From NCBI GenBank assembly GCA_900315575.1, contig OMZR01000002.1:1-61829 (forward strand): a stretch of DNA of 61,829 nucleotides, read 5' to 3'. The number at the start of each line of letters is the position of its first letter. The first letter of the stretch is position 1. The position numbers and the translations under genes are program-made. This document shows, in pieces, positions 1 through 9,485 of this stretch. The DNA is from an uncultured Veillonellaceae bacterium (GTDB taxonomy: Bacteria > Bacillota > Negativicutes > Selenomonadales > Selenomonadaceae). Under the pieces are notes generated by a model. That model ran no database searches and was not told the DNA's origin. It was given only the letters and a program-made list of their open reading frames with translations.

Positions 1-801
1 GTCGTCGAGCTTGCCCGTGCGCAGGCGCTGCGAGTCGATGCCGCCTTCGGAGCAGAGCATGCGCTGCACGAGCTGCTCCTTGCTCATTTCGAGCGAGAAG
101 AAGGCGACGGTCGAGCCGTGCATGGCGGCGTACGTGGCGATGTTCAGCGTAAAGGCCGTCTTGCCCATCGACGGGCGCGCGGCGACGAGGACGAGGTCGG
201 ATTTCTGCAGGCCGCTCGTCATGGCATCGAGGTCTTTGAAGCCCGTGCCGATGCCCGTGAGGCCGCCCTTGCTTTCGTAAATGGACTCGACGTGGTCGAT
301 GGCGTTGATGACGATGTCCTTGATGGGCTCGAAGCCGCCCGTCGACTGGCTGCCCGCGATGGCGAGAATCTTCTTCTCCGCGTCGTCCATGATGTCCGTG
401 ACTTCGTCTGTCGCCTCGTAGGCAGCGCTGGCGATTTCCGTCGCGGCGTCGATGAGATGGCGCAGTTCGGATTTCTCCTTGACGATCTTCGCATGGTAGA
501 CGATGTTTGCGGCCGTCGGCGTATAGTTCGCAAGCTGCGTGAGGAAGGAGATGCCGCCGATTTTCTCGAGAATCTCTTTTTTACGGAGCGCCTCGGTCAG
601 CGTGACGAGGTCGACGGGCTCGCCATTTCCCGCGAGCTCGAGCATGGCGTCATAGACGAGGCGGTGGGCCTCGCGGTAGAAATCATCGGCTTTCAGGAGC
701 TCCTGCGCCTGCGTGATGGCTTCTTTCTTGATGAGCATGGCGCCGAGCACCGACATTTCGGCATCGATGCTCTGCGGCGGAACGCGCTGAGAAATAGGCA
801 T
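1..801 (-). CDS. dnaB: Replicative DNA helicase DnaB (partial, C-terminus beyond left edge)
   Basis: This is the hexameric helicase that unwinds DNA at the replication fork. The first 267 residues are in the window; the rest lies beyond base 1. The N-terminus MPISQRVPPQSIDAEMSVLG is the typical DnaB start. The helical N-terminal domain (about residues 8-110) is followed by the RecA-like domain, which begins with GIGTGFKDLDAMTSGLQ and the Walker A motif ARPSMGKTA (about 228-236). FFSLEMSKEQL follows. The start is ATG at 801. Its Shine-Dalgarno sequence GAAGGAG (812-818) abuts the edge of a dispersed palindromic repeat. It is the last gene seen of the yybS-gdpP-rplI-lonC-dnaB series, all on the minus strand. 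Identity is secure. Confidence 0.97.
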   Translation of the reverse strand, partial: MPISQRVPPQSIDAEMSVLGAMLIKKEAITQAQELLKADDFYREAHRLVYDAMLELAGNGEPVDLVTLTEALRKKEILEKIGGISFLTQLANYTPTAANIVYHAKIVKEKSELRHLIDAATEIASAAYEATDEVTDIMDDAEKKILAIAGSQSTGGFEPIKDIVINAIDHVESIYESKGGLTGIGTGFKDLDAMTSGLQKSDLVLVAARPSMGKTAFTLNIATYAAMHGSTVAFFSLEMSKEQLVQRMLCSEGGIDSQRLRTGKLDD

Positions 802-813
802 GGTGGGTTATCT

Positions 814-930
814 CCTTCGACTGCACAATCGATTATAGATTCACGTCCTACCTTCGACACTCCCACCACCGCTTCGCGGTCCCCGCAACGTCTCCACTGG
901 AGACGTTTGCGTCTCTGAGAGGGAGGCTAA
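814..930. repeat. Dispersed palindromic repeat, copy 1 (long form)
   Basis: This fills the dnaB-lonC gap. It shares the block TTCGACTGCACAATCGAT and then CCTACCTTCGACACTCCC with copies at 18.9 and 55.7 kb, and ends in a CTCTGAGAGGGAGGCT hairpin. An additional hairpin, AACGTCTCC..GGAGACGTT, is inserted in the middle. Confidence 0.8.
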
Positions 931-945
931 TGTTTGAGAGGTCTC

Positions 946-3108
946 CTATTTTGAGGGACGTTGGTCTTTTTCTGGTTCTGGCGGGATCTCGACGGGCGTG
1001 TCATCGGGGCTCGCGGGCGCGAAGATGTACTCGAACGCCTCCTCCGCCGTCTTGACGGGGCGGATGTCGAGGCCGAGCAGGCCGTCCGGGATGTCCTTCT
1101 TGTTTTCCTCCGGGATGACCATGAGGCGGATGCCCGCCTGCTTGGCCCCATAGGCTTTCTCGAAGACGCCGCCGACGGGGCGTACGCGGCCCGCGAGCGA
1201 GATTTCGCCCGTGACGGCGACGTCCTGGCGGATCTTGCGGCCCGTGACGGCCGAGACGATGGCCGAGAGAATCGCCGTGCCCGCGCTCGGGCCGTCGATG
1301 TTGCCGCCGCCGATGACGTTGATATGGACGTCGTAGTCGTAGATGTCCTTGCCCGTGACTTTGCGCAGCACGGATGCCGCGTTGAAGACGGAGTCTTTCG
1401 CCATGGAGCCCGCTGTCTCGTTGAAGCGCACCGTGCCCTTGCCGCGCGTGTGCGCGGGGAACGCAACGGCCTCGATCTCAATGACGGAACCGAGGAATCC
1501 CGCGACGCCGAGGCCGAAGATATGGCCCTGCTCCGCCGTCGGCTTCGCCTTCTTCGTGACGAACTGGTAGAGGCGGCTGACCTGCGCGACCTCGTAGATG
1601 TCCTCTTTCTCAACCGTCAGCGAAGCGGAGGCAAACGCCTCGGCCGCTGCTTCCTGGCGCGACTTGCCAGCCGCTTCCGCCGCGCCGATCGCTTTGGCGA
1701 CGGCCTTGTCCTGCCCGCTGCGCTCAAGCGCGAGCGAGTAGGCGTCGGCGAGGATGTTGATGGCCTTGCGGCCCTCAATCGTGTATTCGGAAATGAGGTC
1801 AGCCACGCCATCCGCGAGCTGCACATGGAGCTTCGCGGCCGCATTGTGCAGGATCTTGACGATATGCGCAGGCGTCAGCGGCTCGAAGTAGATTTCGGCG
1901 CAGCGCGAGCGCAGAGCCGGGTTGATGTGGCCCGCATCGCGCGTCGTCGCGCCGATCAGCACGAAGTCGGCCGGTGCGCCTTCCTCAAAGAGCTTCTTGA
2001 TGTATGGCGGCACTTTGGAATCGGTCGGATCGTAGTAGGCCGAATCGAAATAAGCGCGCTTGTCCTCGAGGACTTTGAGCAGCTTGTTCTGCAGCATCTC
2101 GTCCATCTCGCCGATTTCGTCGATGAAGAGGATGCCGCCATGCGCGTCCGTCACGAGGCCGGGCTTCGGCTCGGGGACGCCGTTGTCAGCGAGCGTCTTC
2201 TGCGCGCCCTGATAAATCGGGTCGTGCACGGAGCCCAGAAGCGGATTCGTGATGTCGCGCGGATCCCAGCGCAGCGTCGTGCCATCCGTCTCGATGAATG
2301 GTGCTTCCTCGCCGAACGGGGACAGCGGCTTCTTCTTCGCGGCTTCGAGCACGAGGCGTGCGGCCGTCGTCTTGCCGACGCCTGGCGGGCCGTAGAGCAG
2401 CAGGTGCTGCGGATACGGGCTCGCGAGCTTCGCCATGAGCGATTTCACGGCGCGCTCCTGCCCGACGATCTCGCTGAAGTCCTGCGGACGCAGGAGCTCC
2501 ATGACGGACTGCGTCAGATGAATCTTGTCCATCTTTTCGAGCTTCTCGCGCTTCTCGGCATCCTGCGGCGACTCCGTCGGGCCTTTTTCCTCTTTGAGCA
2601 CCTGCATGCGGATGTCCTTGACGTAGTCCTGATGCTCCTGCTCGAGCTTGTCATTGACCTTCTTCTCGATGGAGTCCTCGACGTTCTTGCGCGCCATCAT
2701 GTCGGCGACATGCTCCGAAAGCTCGGAAAGCGTCTCGGGGATTTCTTCGTCCGTCGGCGCGGGGCCGAGCGTCGGATTGCCGAGCACGATGCGCTCGAGT
2801 GCGAGCACGCGGTCACCGCGGCTCTGTGAGCGCATGAGCGCAAGCGCGTCGAGCTTGCCCGCCTGCAATACCAGCTTGTCCGAGCCCATCGTATCAACGA
2901 GCACGGCGTAAAACGCCTGGATCTCGCGGTCGAGCTCCTGCGCGATGAGTTCTTCCTCCGTCGGAGCGTCATCATCGCTTTCCGGCGGCTGCGGCGCCGT
3001 GTTCTTTTGCTGAGAGGCCGCAAAAGACGAGGGATGCCCCTCGCCTCTGGTGGTCGATGTAGTCTTCTCCTGATGGAGAATGCTCAAGATATTGTCTAAT
3101 AATCCCAT
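946..3108 (-). CDS. lonC: ATP-dependent Lon-family protease, LonC-like
   Basis: This is a 720-residue AAA+ serine protease of the Lon family, cytosolic. An acidic N-terminal segment (1-60) and a charged helical region (about 60-200) replace the LonA substrate-binding domain. The AAA+ module starts near 205 with Walker A GPPGVGKTTA (240-249) and has ILFIDEIGEMDE as Walker B. The C-terminal S16 domain carries catalytic Ser608 in DGPSAGTA and Lys651 in GGVFEKAYGA. Their spacing of 43 equals that of E. coli Lon S679/K722. It is closest in layout to LonB/LonC, the forms linked to sporulating Firmicutes. It lies between rplI and dnaB. The start ATG 3108 has AAAGGAA upstream. Family is sure; the LonC label is an inference from architecture and gene order. 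Confidence 0.88.
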   Translation of the reverse strand: MGLLDNILSILHQEKTTSTTRGEGHPSSFAASQQKNTAPQPPESDDDAPTEEELIAQELDREIQAFYAVLVDTMGSDKLVLQAGKLDALALMRSQSRGDRVLALERIVLGNPTLGPAPTDEEIPETLSELSEHVADMMARKNVEDSIEKKVNDKLEQEHQDYVKDIRMQVLKEEKGPTESPQDAEKREKLEKMDKIHLTQSVMELLRPQDFSEIVGQERAVKSLMAKLASPYPQHLLLYGPPGVGKTTAARLVLEAAKKKPLSPFGEEAPFIETDGTTLRWDPRDITNPLLGSVHDPIYQGAQKTLADNGVPEPKPGLVTDAHGGILFIDEIGEMDEMLQNKLLKVLEDKRAYFDSAYYDPTDSKVPPYIKKLFEEGAPADFVLIGATTRDAGHINPALRSRCAEIYFEPLTPAHIVKILHNAAAKLHVQLADGVADLISEYTIEGRKAINILADAYSLALERSGQDKAVAKAIGAAEAAGKSRQEAAAEAFASASLTVEKEDIYEVAQVSRLYQFVTKKAKPTAEQGHIFGLGVAGFLGSVIEIEAVAFPAHTRGKGTVRFNETAGSMAKDSVFNAASVLRKVTGKDIYDYDVHINVIGGGNIDGPSAGTAILSAIVSAVTGRKIRQDVAVTGEISLAGRVRPVGGVFEKAYGAKQAGIRLMVIPEENKKDIPDGLLGLDIRPVKTAEEAFEYIFAPASPDDTPVEIPPEPEKDQRPSK

Positions 3109-3137
3109 GAATTGTTCCTTTGGTTCTTTGTCATTCA

Positions 3138-3162
3138 GGCCCCCTCTAGAGGGGGGGCTTCC
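3138..3162. repeat. Dispersed palindromic repeat, short copy 2
   Basis: GGCCCCCTCTAGAGGGGGGGC hairpin in the lonC-rplI gap, matching the terminal hairpin of the longer repeats (compare 25.8 and 54.2 kb). Confidence 0.6.
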
Positions 3163-3174
3163 GTACGCGGGGTG

Positions 3175-3618
3175 TTATTTCGCTACTACGTTGACTTTGA
3201 TCGTGCTCGTGATGGTCGGGTGGACCTTGATGACGGCCTCGTAGACACCCTGGCCCGTCACATCGCCCTTGATGCTGATCTTCTTCTTGTCGATGTCGAT
3301 GTTCTGGGCTTTGAGTGCCTGTACGACATCCTTGCCCGTCACGGAGCCGAAGAGCTTGCCACCCTCGCCGATCTTGACGGGAATCGTGACTTCGACTTTC
3401 TCGAGCTGCTTGGCCATGAGCTTCGCCTCGTCGGCCGCCATGGCATCCTTGCGCGCTTTCGCGCCCTTTTTTGCCTCGGCAACGTTGAGGTTCTCCGCCG
3501 TCGCGAGGATGGCCGCCTTGCGCGGGAGGAGGAAGTTGCGGCCGTAGCCTTCCGAGACTTCGACGATATCGCCCTTGACACCGAGTTTCTTAACGTCCTG
3601 CTGCAGAATCACTTTCAT
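3175..3618 (-). CDS. rplI: 50S ribosomal protein L9
   Basis: L9 binds 23S rRNA and stabilises the large ribosomal subunit. The protein has 147 residues, the usual size. The N-terminal domain begins MKVILQQDVKKLGVKGD and includes GYGRNFLLPRKAA, the family signature. A long charged helix (about 45-80) leads to the C-terminal domain, which has GKLFGSVTGKDV. The start is taken as ATG 3618, because GAGGAG sits 10 nt upstream. The in-frame ATG at 3627 lies only 1 nt from that site. It overlaps the 3' end of gdpP by 29 nt, so the two are probably translationally coupled. Confidence 0.97.
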   Translation of the reverse strand: MKVILQQDVKKLGVKGDIVEVSEGYGRNFLLPRKAAILATAENLNVAEAKKGAKARKDAMAADEAKLMAKQLEKVEVTIPVKIGEGGKLFGSVTGKDVVQALKAQNIDIDKKKISIKGDVTGQGVYEAVIKVHPTITSTIKVNVVAK

Positions 3619-5599
3619 CTTGATCATACTCCTCTATATATGCTTTTGCTTCTTCAATGGCTTCGGCGAACACCGATTCGACCGTGCGGCCCTTGACCTG
3701 CGCACCGGCGACATTCTGGTGGCCGCCGCCGCCGAAATGCTCCATGATGACCTGGACATTGAGCTCGCCTGTCGAGCGTGCCGAAATGCCGACCGTGCCC
3801 TCTTTGAGCGCGAAGACGACGATGCTCATGCGCGCTTTCTCAATGCGCAACAGAGAATCTGCCGTCTGCGCCGCGATGACCTGGATGTTCGGGACGTTTG
3901 ACGGGATGGCCGTCGCAATCAGGCCGCCTGCAAAGAACTGCGCATGCGCCTCGGCGCGCGCGAGCGCGACGGTCGTATCGTAGTCCGAACGGAACAAGTG
4001 CCGGACAACGACGGGATCGGCGCCCGACCGCCTGAGATACGCCGCTGCATCGAACGTGCGCACGCCCGTCTGCACGGCAAAGTTCTTCGTATCGACGACG
4101 ATGCCCGAATAGAGTGCCGTCGCCGCAAGGCGCGAGACGCGCATGTCGTCGCTGAAATACATCAGGAGCTCCGTCACGAGCTCGCTCGTCGAGCTCGACG
4201 CCGGCTCGATGTAAACGAGCAGCGGATTTTTGATGAACTGCTCGCTCCTCCTGTGATGGTCGATGACAACGACCTGGTTCACGCGCTCGAGAAGTGTCGG
4301 ATCGGCGACGAGATGCGGGATGTGCGTATCGACGACGAACAGCACCGGTGACAGCGCATCGAGCGTCGAAACGTCCGACGCATGGACGAGCAGGCCGTCG
4401 TACTCTTCCTTGCTGCGCATGTATTCCTCGATCTTGCCGATGCCCTCGTTCATGTCCGAGAGCACGATGTGCACGGGCTTGTCGAGCGATTTCGCCATCT
4501 CGGCGACGCCGACGGCCGCGCCGAAGCTGTCATAGTCCTCATTGTGATGCCCCATGATGTAGACGGCATCCGACGACTCCATGATTTCCTCGATGGCATG
4601 CGCGACGACGCGCGCCTTGACGCGCGTATGCTTTTCGACCGCCTTTGCGCGGCCGCCGAAGAACTGCGTCTTGCCGCCGATCGAGACGGCTACCTGGTCG
4701 CCGCCGCGGCCGAGCGCGAGGTCGAGCCCCGCCTGCGCCTGCCGCCCGAGCTCGGCCATCGTCTGGCCCTCGGCGACGGCCACGCCCATCGAGAGCGTCA
4801 CAGGCAGGCGGTTCGTGCTCTGGATCTGGCGCACCTTGTCGAGCACGTCGAACTTCTCCGCCATCGCGCGATCGAGTTCCTTGCGCTCGAGCACCGCGAC
4901 GTAAAGGTCTTCATTCACGCGTTTCAAGAAGCCGCCGAGGTTCTTGAGCCATGTGCCGAGCGCCTGGTTGACCGCGAGCAAAAGGCCCGCGCGCTCCGCC
5001 TCCGTCTGGCCCTGCATGACCTCGTCATAATTGTCGATCTGGATGCAGCAGATCACCGTGCGGCTCGCATTGTACTCGCTCCGCAGTTCCTCGACATGCG
5101 TGACATCCTCGACGAAGAGCACCATGTATTCCGGCTGGTGCACGGCGAGCTTCACGGGACGGTATTTCACCTGATAATAGTGATCCTCGTGAGCGAACAC
5201 ATACTCGCCGTCCGTGCCCCAGATCGGCTCAAGGATGACATTCGGCCAATAGTCCTTGATGTCCGTATCATGCTCGGGCGTCTCGCCGAGGAACGTGTCC
5301 GCCTGACTGCTCGCCCACTGGATGCGACCCTCGGCGTCCACGACGAAGATGGCCTGCGGCAGGCGGTCCATCGCATAATTCATGAGCTCGTTGACATTCG
5401 CGATGACGCTCTTGCAATAGCGCTCGAAGCGCACGGAGCGGTCACGGCAGCGCTCGTGCGCAAAGCCTGCGAGGCAGAGCCAGAGCACGAACGATGTCGC
5501 CGCGAGGAACGGATTGTACGACCACAGCACGATGATGAGCAGCAGCATCACGAAGAGCTGGAGCGTCAGGTCGATCCATGCCGACAGATTCCTGGGCAT
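3590..5599 (-). CDS. gdpP: Cyclic-di-AMP phosphodiesterase GdpP (YybT)
   Basis: GdpP hydrolyses c-di-AMP to pApA at the membrane and so tunes potassium and osmotic homeostasis. The 669 residues show two membrane helices (about 9-48), a PAS-like domain (about 75-165), a degenerate GGDEF domain with RGGDQVAV in place of GGDEF, and DHH and DHHA1 domains. Metal-binding motifs are visible: GHHNEDYDSFGAA, VVIDHHRRS and the DHHA1 loop GGGGHQNVAG. The start is ATG 5599 with an excellent AGGAGGTG site, 4 nt after the stop of yybS. The yybS-gdpP-rplI order is standard in Firmicutes. Confidence 0.95.
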   Translation of the reverse strand: MPRNLSAWIDLTLQLFVMLLLIIVLWSYNPFLAATSFVLWLCLAGFAHERCRDRSVRFERYCKSVIANVNELMNYAMDRLPQAIFVVDAEGRIQWASSQADTFLGETPEHDTDIKDYWPNVILEPIWGTDGEYVFAHEDHYYQVKYRPVKLAVHQPEYMVLFVEDVTHVEELRSEYNASRTVICCIQIDNYDEVMQGQTEAERAGLLLAVNQALGTWLKNLGGFLKRVNEDLYVAVLERKELDRAMAEKFDVLDKVRQIQSTNRLPVTLSMGVAVAEGQTMAELGRQAQAGLDLALGRGGDQVAVSIGGKTQFFGGRAKAVEKHTRVKARVVAHAIEEIMESSDAVYIMGHHNEDYDSFGAAVGVAEMAKSLDKPVHIVLSDMNEGIGKIEEYMRSKEEYDGLLVHASDVSTLDALSPVLFVVDTHIPHLVADPTLLERVNQVVVIDHHRRSEQFIKNPLLVYIEPASSSTSELVTELLMYFSDDMRVSRLAATALYSGIVVDTKNFAVQTGVRTFDAAAYLRRSGADPVVVRHLFRSDYDTTVALARAEAHAQFFAGGLIATAIPSNVPNIQVIAAQTADSLLRIEKARMSIVVFALKEGTVGISARSTGELNVQVIMEHFGGGGHQNVAGAQVKGRTVESVFAEAIEEAKAYIEEYDQDESDSAAGR

Positions 5600-5603
5600 C
5601 GTG

Positions 5604-6572
5604 TCACCTCCTGCCAAACCGCCCCGCAAAGCGCGAACGGTAGTCAAAGAACATGTCGATGAGCCCCGTGAATGCCACGATCTGCAGCAGGAGCCCGTTC
5701 AGGCAGACAAAGATATAGATGCATGCGCGCACGACGCCGCGCACATGGAAATGCGAAAGAAGAACATGCAGGAGTGACAGCCCCTGCACGAGGCCGGCAA
5801 AGAGCGCAATCATGTTCGCATTGAGCCCCGCCTGCCGCAGAACCGGCATATCGTGGCCGCCGCCCCAGTAGAGAGCGACGAGCGAAAAGCCAAAGAGATA
5901 GAGGAATCCCACGGGGAGACGCCACTCTCCAAACGGCGGCAGCGCCGACGGCACTCTTTGGCCGAGTCTTTTCAGCACGCGCCCGCCGAGGAAATAGAGC
6001 ACGACGGTATCAAAAAGCCCCATGAGCAGCAGGACGAGCGGTGCGAGCTCCGCGAGCATCGTGATGGCCTGATCGAGCTGCTGCGTCGACTGCTGAATGT
6101 CCGCCGAATTGGCGCCGATGTCTTCATACATCTGCGTCGTCGCCGAAAACGCCTCGCGCATGCCGTCAAGCTGCGTCTGCCACGGATCGATGCCCATGAG
6201 GAAGAAGATCAGCGCAAAGCCGAGAAGCTTCCCTGCAATCGAGGCTGCAAGCCCTGAGAAGAAGATGCGCGTACCCGAAAGCTCCGCGCGGATCGCCCAG
6301 CCGAGCGCAAGCCCCGTCGGCGCGAATGCGAGGAACAGACGCACGGCCATCGGCGGCCCCGCAAAGAGCGAGAGCACCGCCGTCGCGGCGACAGCCGCCG
6401 CCACGCCATAGCGCAGCCCATGCCGCACCGTCAGCACGACAAGCGGCAGCGCCCAGATCATCACGGCGATGACGCCGACCACGGGCAGATACACCGCCAT
6501 CAGGCCCAAGACAACAGAAAGAGCGGCGAGAATGCCGCTCTCGGTGAGTGGGGCCAGTCGATTGGAAACCAT
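5604..6572 (-). CDS. yybS: YybS-like DUF2232 multi-pass membrane protein
   Basis: This is a 322-residue integral membrane protein with about eight hydrophobic segments, beginning with SGILAALSVVLGLMAVYLPV. Its size, hydrophobic profile and position directly before gdpP identify it as the YybS/DUF2232 family, whose biochemical role is not settled. The family resembles ECF-type S components in topology. The start ATG 6572 follows AAAGGATG. It is the first gene of the operon that runs through gdpP, rplI and lonC to dnaB. In many Firmicutes rpsF-ssb-rpsR lie just upstream; here they are absent and an EAL gene sits there instead. Confidence 0.88.
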   Translation of the reverse strand: MVSNRLAPLTESGILAALSVVLGLMAVYLPVVGVIAVMIWALPLVVLTVRHGLRYGVAAAVAATAVLSLFAGPPMAVRLFLAFAPTGLALGWAIRAELSGTRIFFSGLAASIAGKLLGFALIFFLMGIDPWQTQLDGMREAFSATTQMYEDIGANSADIQQSTQQLDQAITMLAELAPLVLLLMGLFDTVVLYFLGGRVLKRLGQRVPSALPPFGEWRLPVGFLYLFGFSLVALYWGGGHDMPVLRQAGLNANMIALFAGLVQGLSLLHVLLSHFHVRGVVRACIYIFVCLNGLLLQIVAFTGLIDMFFDYRSRFAGRFGRR

Positions 6573-6602
6573 GATTTCATCCTTTCCATAGTCAAGACCA
6601 AC

Positions 6603-6614
6603 CCTATTATACCA
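6603..6614 (-). promoter_or_regulatory. Extended -10 promoter of the yybS operon
   Basis: On the minus strand TGGTATAAT (TATAAT at 6606-6611) lies about 34 nt before the yybS start codon. It is an extended -10 element with no good -35. Confidence 0.5.
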
Positions 6615-6644
6615 AAAAAATGCGTAATTGCCTATTCTATTTCC

Positions 6645-9347
6645 TCACGCGTGCGCCTGAAGGAATTCTTCGAACTCCTGCCGCGGCATCGGGCGGCCGT
6701 AGAGGTAGCCCTGGCCGTATTCGCAGCCGCAGTCCATCAGGAGGTCTTCCTGGGCTTCGGTCTCGATGCCTTCGCAGATGACTTCCATGCCGAGCATGTG
6801 GCCGAGCTCGACCATTTTCTTCAGAACGGCGCGCATGCGCTCGGAGCCTTCGGAGGCCAGCAGCAGCGAGCGGTCAATCTTCATGACGTCGAGCGGCAGG
6901 TAGTTCAGCAGCGAAAGGTCGCTGTAGCCGCTGCCGAAGTCGTCCATGTCGATCTTGAAGCCGAGGCCATGCAGGGCGGCGACGACGGCGATGGAATGCT
7001 CGCGCTGCTCGGCACCTGTGAAGGCGAACGCCGTCTCCGTGAGCTCGAGCTCGATGCCGTCCGTCGTATATTTCCCGACGAGCGCGCTCATCTTGCGCAG
7101 GTATCCCTGCTCCTGCATGTGGATGCGGCTCTGGTTGACGGAGATCGGCACGACGGGCAGGCCCTTCGCGCGGCAGTCGCGCTGGAACTGCATGACGTGC
7201 TCGAGGTTATAGAAATCGAGGTTTGAGATGAAGCCGTTGCTCTCGAAGAGCGCGATGAACTTGCCCGGCGGCAAAAAGCCGAGTTCTTCGCTGCGCCAGC
7301 GCACGAGCGCTTCGGCGCCGATACAGCGCTTCGTGATGAGGTCGTATTTCGGCTGGTACCAGATTTCAAATTCCTCGCGCCCGAGCGCGACTTCCTGCAG
7401 GCTCTCCATACGGCTCGTCAAATGCGCTTCGGCGAGCATCTTGTCGTCGTAGACGAGGACGTCCTTCGCCTCGTGCATGGCGAAATCAGCGCGCGCCATC
7501 GCCTCAGAGGCTTTGAGCATCTGCATGCCGTCCGGCATTTTGCCAGCGATGGGCGAAATGCCAGCCGTCAGCGGCACGTGCACAAGCATGCCGCCGACCG
7601 TCGCGAACTCATAGCGCTTGAACGTGACATGCAGCTGCGATTTCAGCGCGGCGAGGTCTTCCGTCTTCGCGAGGAAGACGACTTCGCCGACGCTGCCATG
7701 CGTTGCGACGCGGCGCACCCAATCGGCTTTGGCGAGGACATCGGCGAGGTGCTGCAGGAACGAGATGAGCGTATCGCGCCCATACGTGCTGATGAAGATG
7801 TCCGTGCGCTGGACGCCGATGACGACGACGGAGAGTTTCGGCGCTTCCTCCGGCAGCGCGGCGACGAGCGCATCGGCCTCGCGCAGGAACCAGCTGCGGT
7901 TCGGCTGGTTCGTCGCGCGATCCTCGTCGAGCAGTGCCTGCATTTCGCTGATGTGCGCACGACGCGAGAGGATGTAGTGCGTGACGAACAGGAAGATGAG
8001 GATCAGCGTGACGACGGCGCCGATCATGAAGTATTGCGGGTAAGCATAGAAGACGGAGCGCAGCGAGCGCTCGTTCTCCATGCGCTTGTCATGGCGCGCG
8101 GCGACGTTCGTGATGGTTTCCGGGCCGAGATAGGCGATTTCCTTGTCGAGCACGGTCAGGAGCTCCATCGGCACATCCTCGCGGACACCTGAAGCCATCT
8201 CGAGCGAGAACGCGACCGTGCCGTCCGTCACGAGGTCGGGGAAATCGCCCTGATAGATATTGTACTGCGCAGCTTCCTGCCGCAGGAACGTGACGTCGGC
8301 CTCGCCGTTTTCCACGGCTTTCAGGCAGTCGACGACGGTCGGATAGATGCGGATCTGGTCATCGTCGTAGCGCCGGCGCAGCACGCGGTCCGTCGTGCGG
8401 TTGTCGACGGACGCGACGATGGGATGCTCGCCTGCGCCTTTGCGGCGCGTGACGGCCGTATAGTTGCTGACGTAGAACGGCGCCGTGAGCCAGAGGCCGC
8501 GGTCTTCCGCCCAGCCGAGATCCCAGCCGATGTCGAGGAGCACCTGCGCGCGGCCGCTCTGGAGCTCTTTATCAGCCGCATCGAAATCAGGCACGGGAAT
8601 AATGCTCACTTTGACGCCGAGATCCTGCTCGATGCGGTCGACGAAGACGCGCAGCGTCCCCTGGAATGTGCCGTCATCATCGACGTAGGCAAACGGATGC
8701 TCACGCGCGACGACGACGATGGGGATGACGGGATGAAGTTTCAGATAACTCTGTTCCTCAGGCGTCAGCCGCAGGCCGAAGCGGCGGCCGTGCTCGGCAT
8801 AGACCTGCTCGAGCGTCGTCAGGAAGCCGGGGCGGTTCTCCGTCAGGCGGTCGGCCGCGACGTCGAGCTTGTGCAGCAAAGCTTCATTGCCCGGCCGCAC
8901 AGCGAAGTAGAGCGGGTGCGCATGGTAGTCCGGCGCCTGCGGCAAAGGCGGCGTGCCTTCCGGCGTCCGCTGCCAGCCGACAGGCAGGCGCGAGAAGACG
9001 AGGCCCTGCATGTCCGGCCCGCCCGGCATGACGCCGAGCACGACGTCGATCGTGCCCGCCATGAGACGCGTGCGGCAGCCTTCCCACGTATCCGGCACGA
9101 ACGTGATTTCCATGCCCGCATAGTTCGCGATGGCCTGCATGTAGTCCGTCTCGCGGCTGTAGAAATTGCCAGAGCCATCCTGCACGCGCTCCGTCGCTTC
9201 TTTCGCCATGCCGGTATCGCCGAGCGTATGGACGCCGACGCGCAGCATGGAACGGGCGTAGGCAGACGGGGCGGAAGCCATCATCTGCGCCATAATGGCA
9301 AATGCAAGCAACACAGGCAATAGCCAGCATTTTTTCCAAACGTTCAT
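6645..9347 (-). CDS. Membrane c-di-GMP phosphodiesterase with two periplasmic substrate-binding domains (EAL copy 1)
   Basis: The predicted role is hydrolysis of cyclic-di-GMP under control of a periplasmic ligand. The 900 residues contain a signal peptide (1-32), two tandem SBP_bac_3-type domains (about 34-190 and 205-430), one membrane helix (about 440-462), a GGDEF-like domain and an EAL domain (about 650-890). The GGDEF motif is lost (HGSVGEVVF), so cyclase activity is unlikely. The EAL residues are all present: GAEALVRW, SVNQSR, ELELTETAF, DMDDFGSGYSD, MKIDRS and CEGIETEAQ. The start ATG 9347 is chosen because it begins the signal peptide and has AAGGGG upstream. It is the first of four tandem paralogues; the ligand is unknown but is probably amino-acid-like. 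Confidence 0.93.
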   Translation of the reverse strand: MNVWKKCWLLPVLLAFAIMAQMMASAPSAYARSMLRVGVHTLGDTGMAKEATERVQDGSGNFYSRETDYMQAIANYAGMEITFVPDTWEGCRTRLMAGTIDVVLGVMPGGPDMQGLVFSRLPVGWQRTPEGTPPLPQAPDYHAHPLYFAVRPGNEALLHKLDVAADRLTENRPGFLTTLEQVYAEHGRRFGLRLTPEEQSYLKLHPVIPIVVVAREHPFAYVDDDGTFQGTLRVFVDRIEQDLGVKVSIIPVPDFDAADKELQSGRAQVLLDIGWDLGWAEDRGLWLTAPFYVSNYTAVTRRKGAGEHPIVASVDNRTTDRVLRRRYDDDQIRIYPTVVDCLKAVENGEADVTFLRQEAAQYNIYQGDFPDLVTDGTVAFSLEMASGVREDVPMELLTVLDKEIAYLGPETITNVAARHDKRMENERSLRSVFYAYPQYFMIGAVVTLILIFLFVTHYILSRRAHISEMQALLDEDRATNQPNRSWFLREADALVAALPEEAPKLSVVVIGVQRTDIFISTYGRDTLISFLQHLADVLAKADWVRRVATHGSVGEVVFLAKTEDLAALKSQLHVTFKRYEFATVGGMLVHVPLTAGISPIAGKMPDGMQMLKASEAMARADFAMHEAKDVLVYDDKMLAEAHLTSRMESLQEVALGREEFEIWYQPKYDLITKRCIGAEALVRWRSEELGFLPPGKFIALFESNGFISNLDFYNLEHVMQFQRDCRAKGLPVVPISVNQSRIHMQEQGYLRKMSALVGKYTTDGIELELTETAFAFTGAEQREHSIAVVAALHGLGFKIDMDDFGSGYSDLSLLNYLPLDVMKIDRSLLLASEGSERMRAVLKKMVELGHMLGMEVICEGIETEAQEDLLMDCGCEYGQGYLYGRPMPRQEFEEFLQAHA

Positions 9348-9415
9348 GACGACCCCTTCTTCTCTGATGGCGTGACAAGACTTTAGATACGACATAAAAA
9401 TTTGTTTGGCTATCG

Positions 9416-9474
9416 CATCCTACTACTCCCCCTGCCACTTCGTGGCCCTCCCCCCTCAATGAGGGGGGCTGACT
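9416..9474. repeat. Dispersed palindromic repeat, copy 3
   Basis: CATCCTACTACTCCCCCTG, then a CCACTTCGTGG hairpin and a CCCCCCTC-AATGAGGGGGG hairpin. It separates EAL copies 1 and 2. Confidence 0.75.
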
Positions 9475-9485
9475 CTTAAAAGTCT

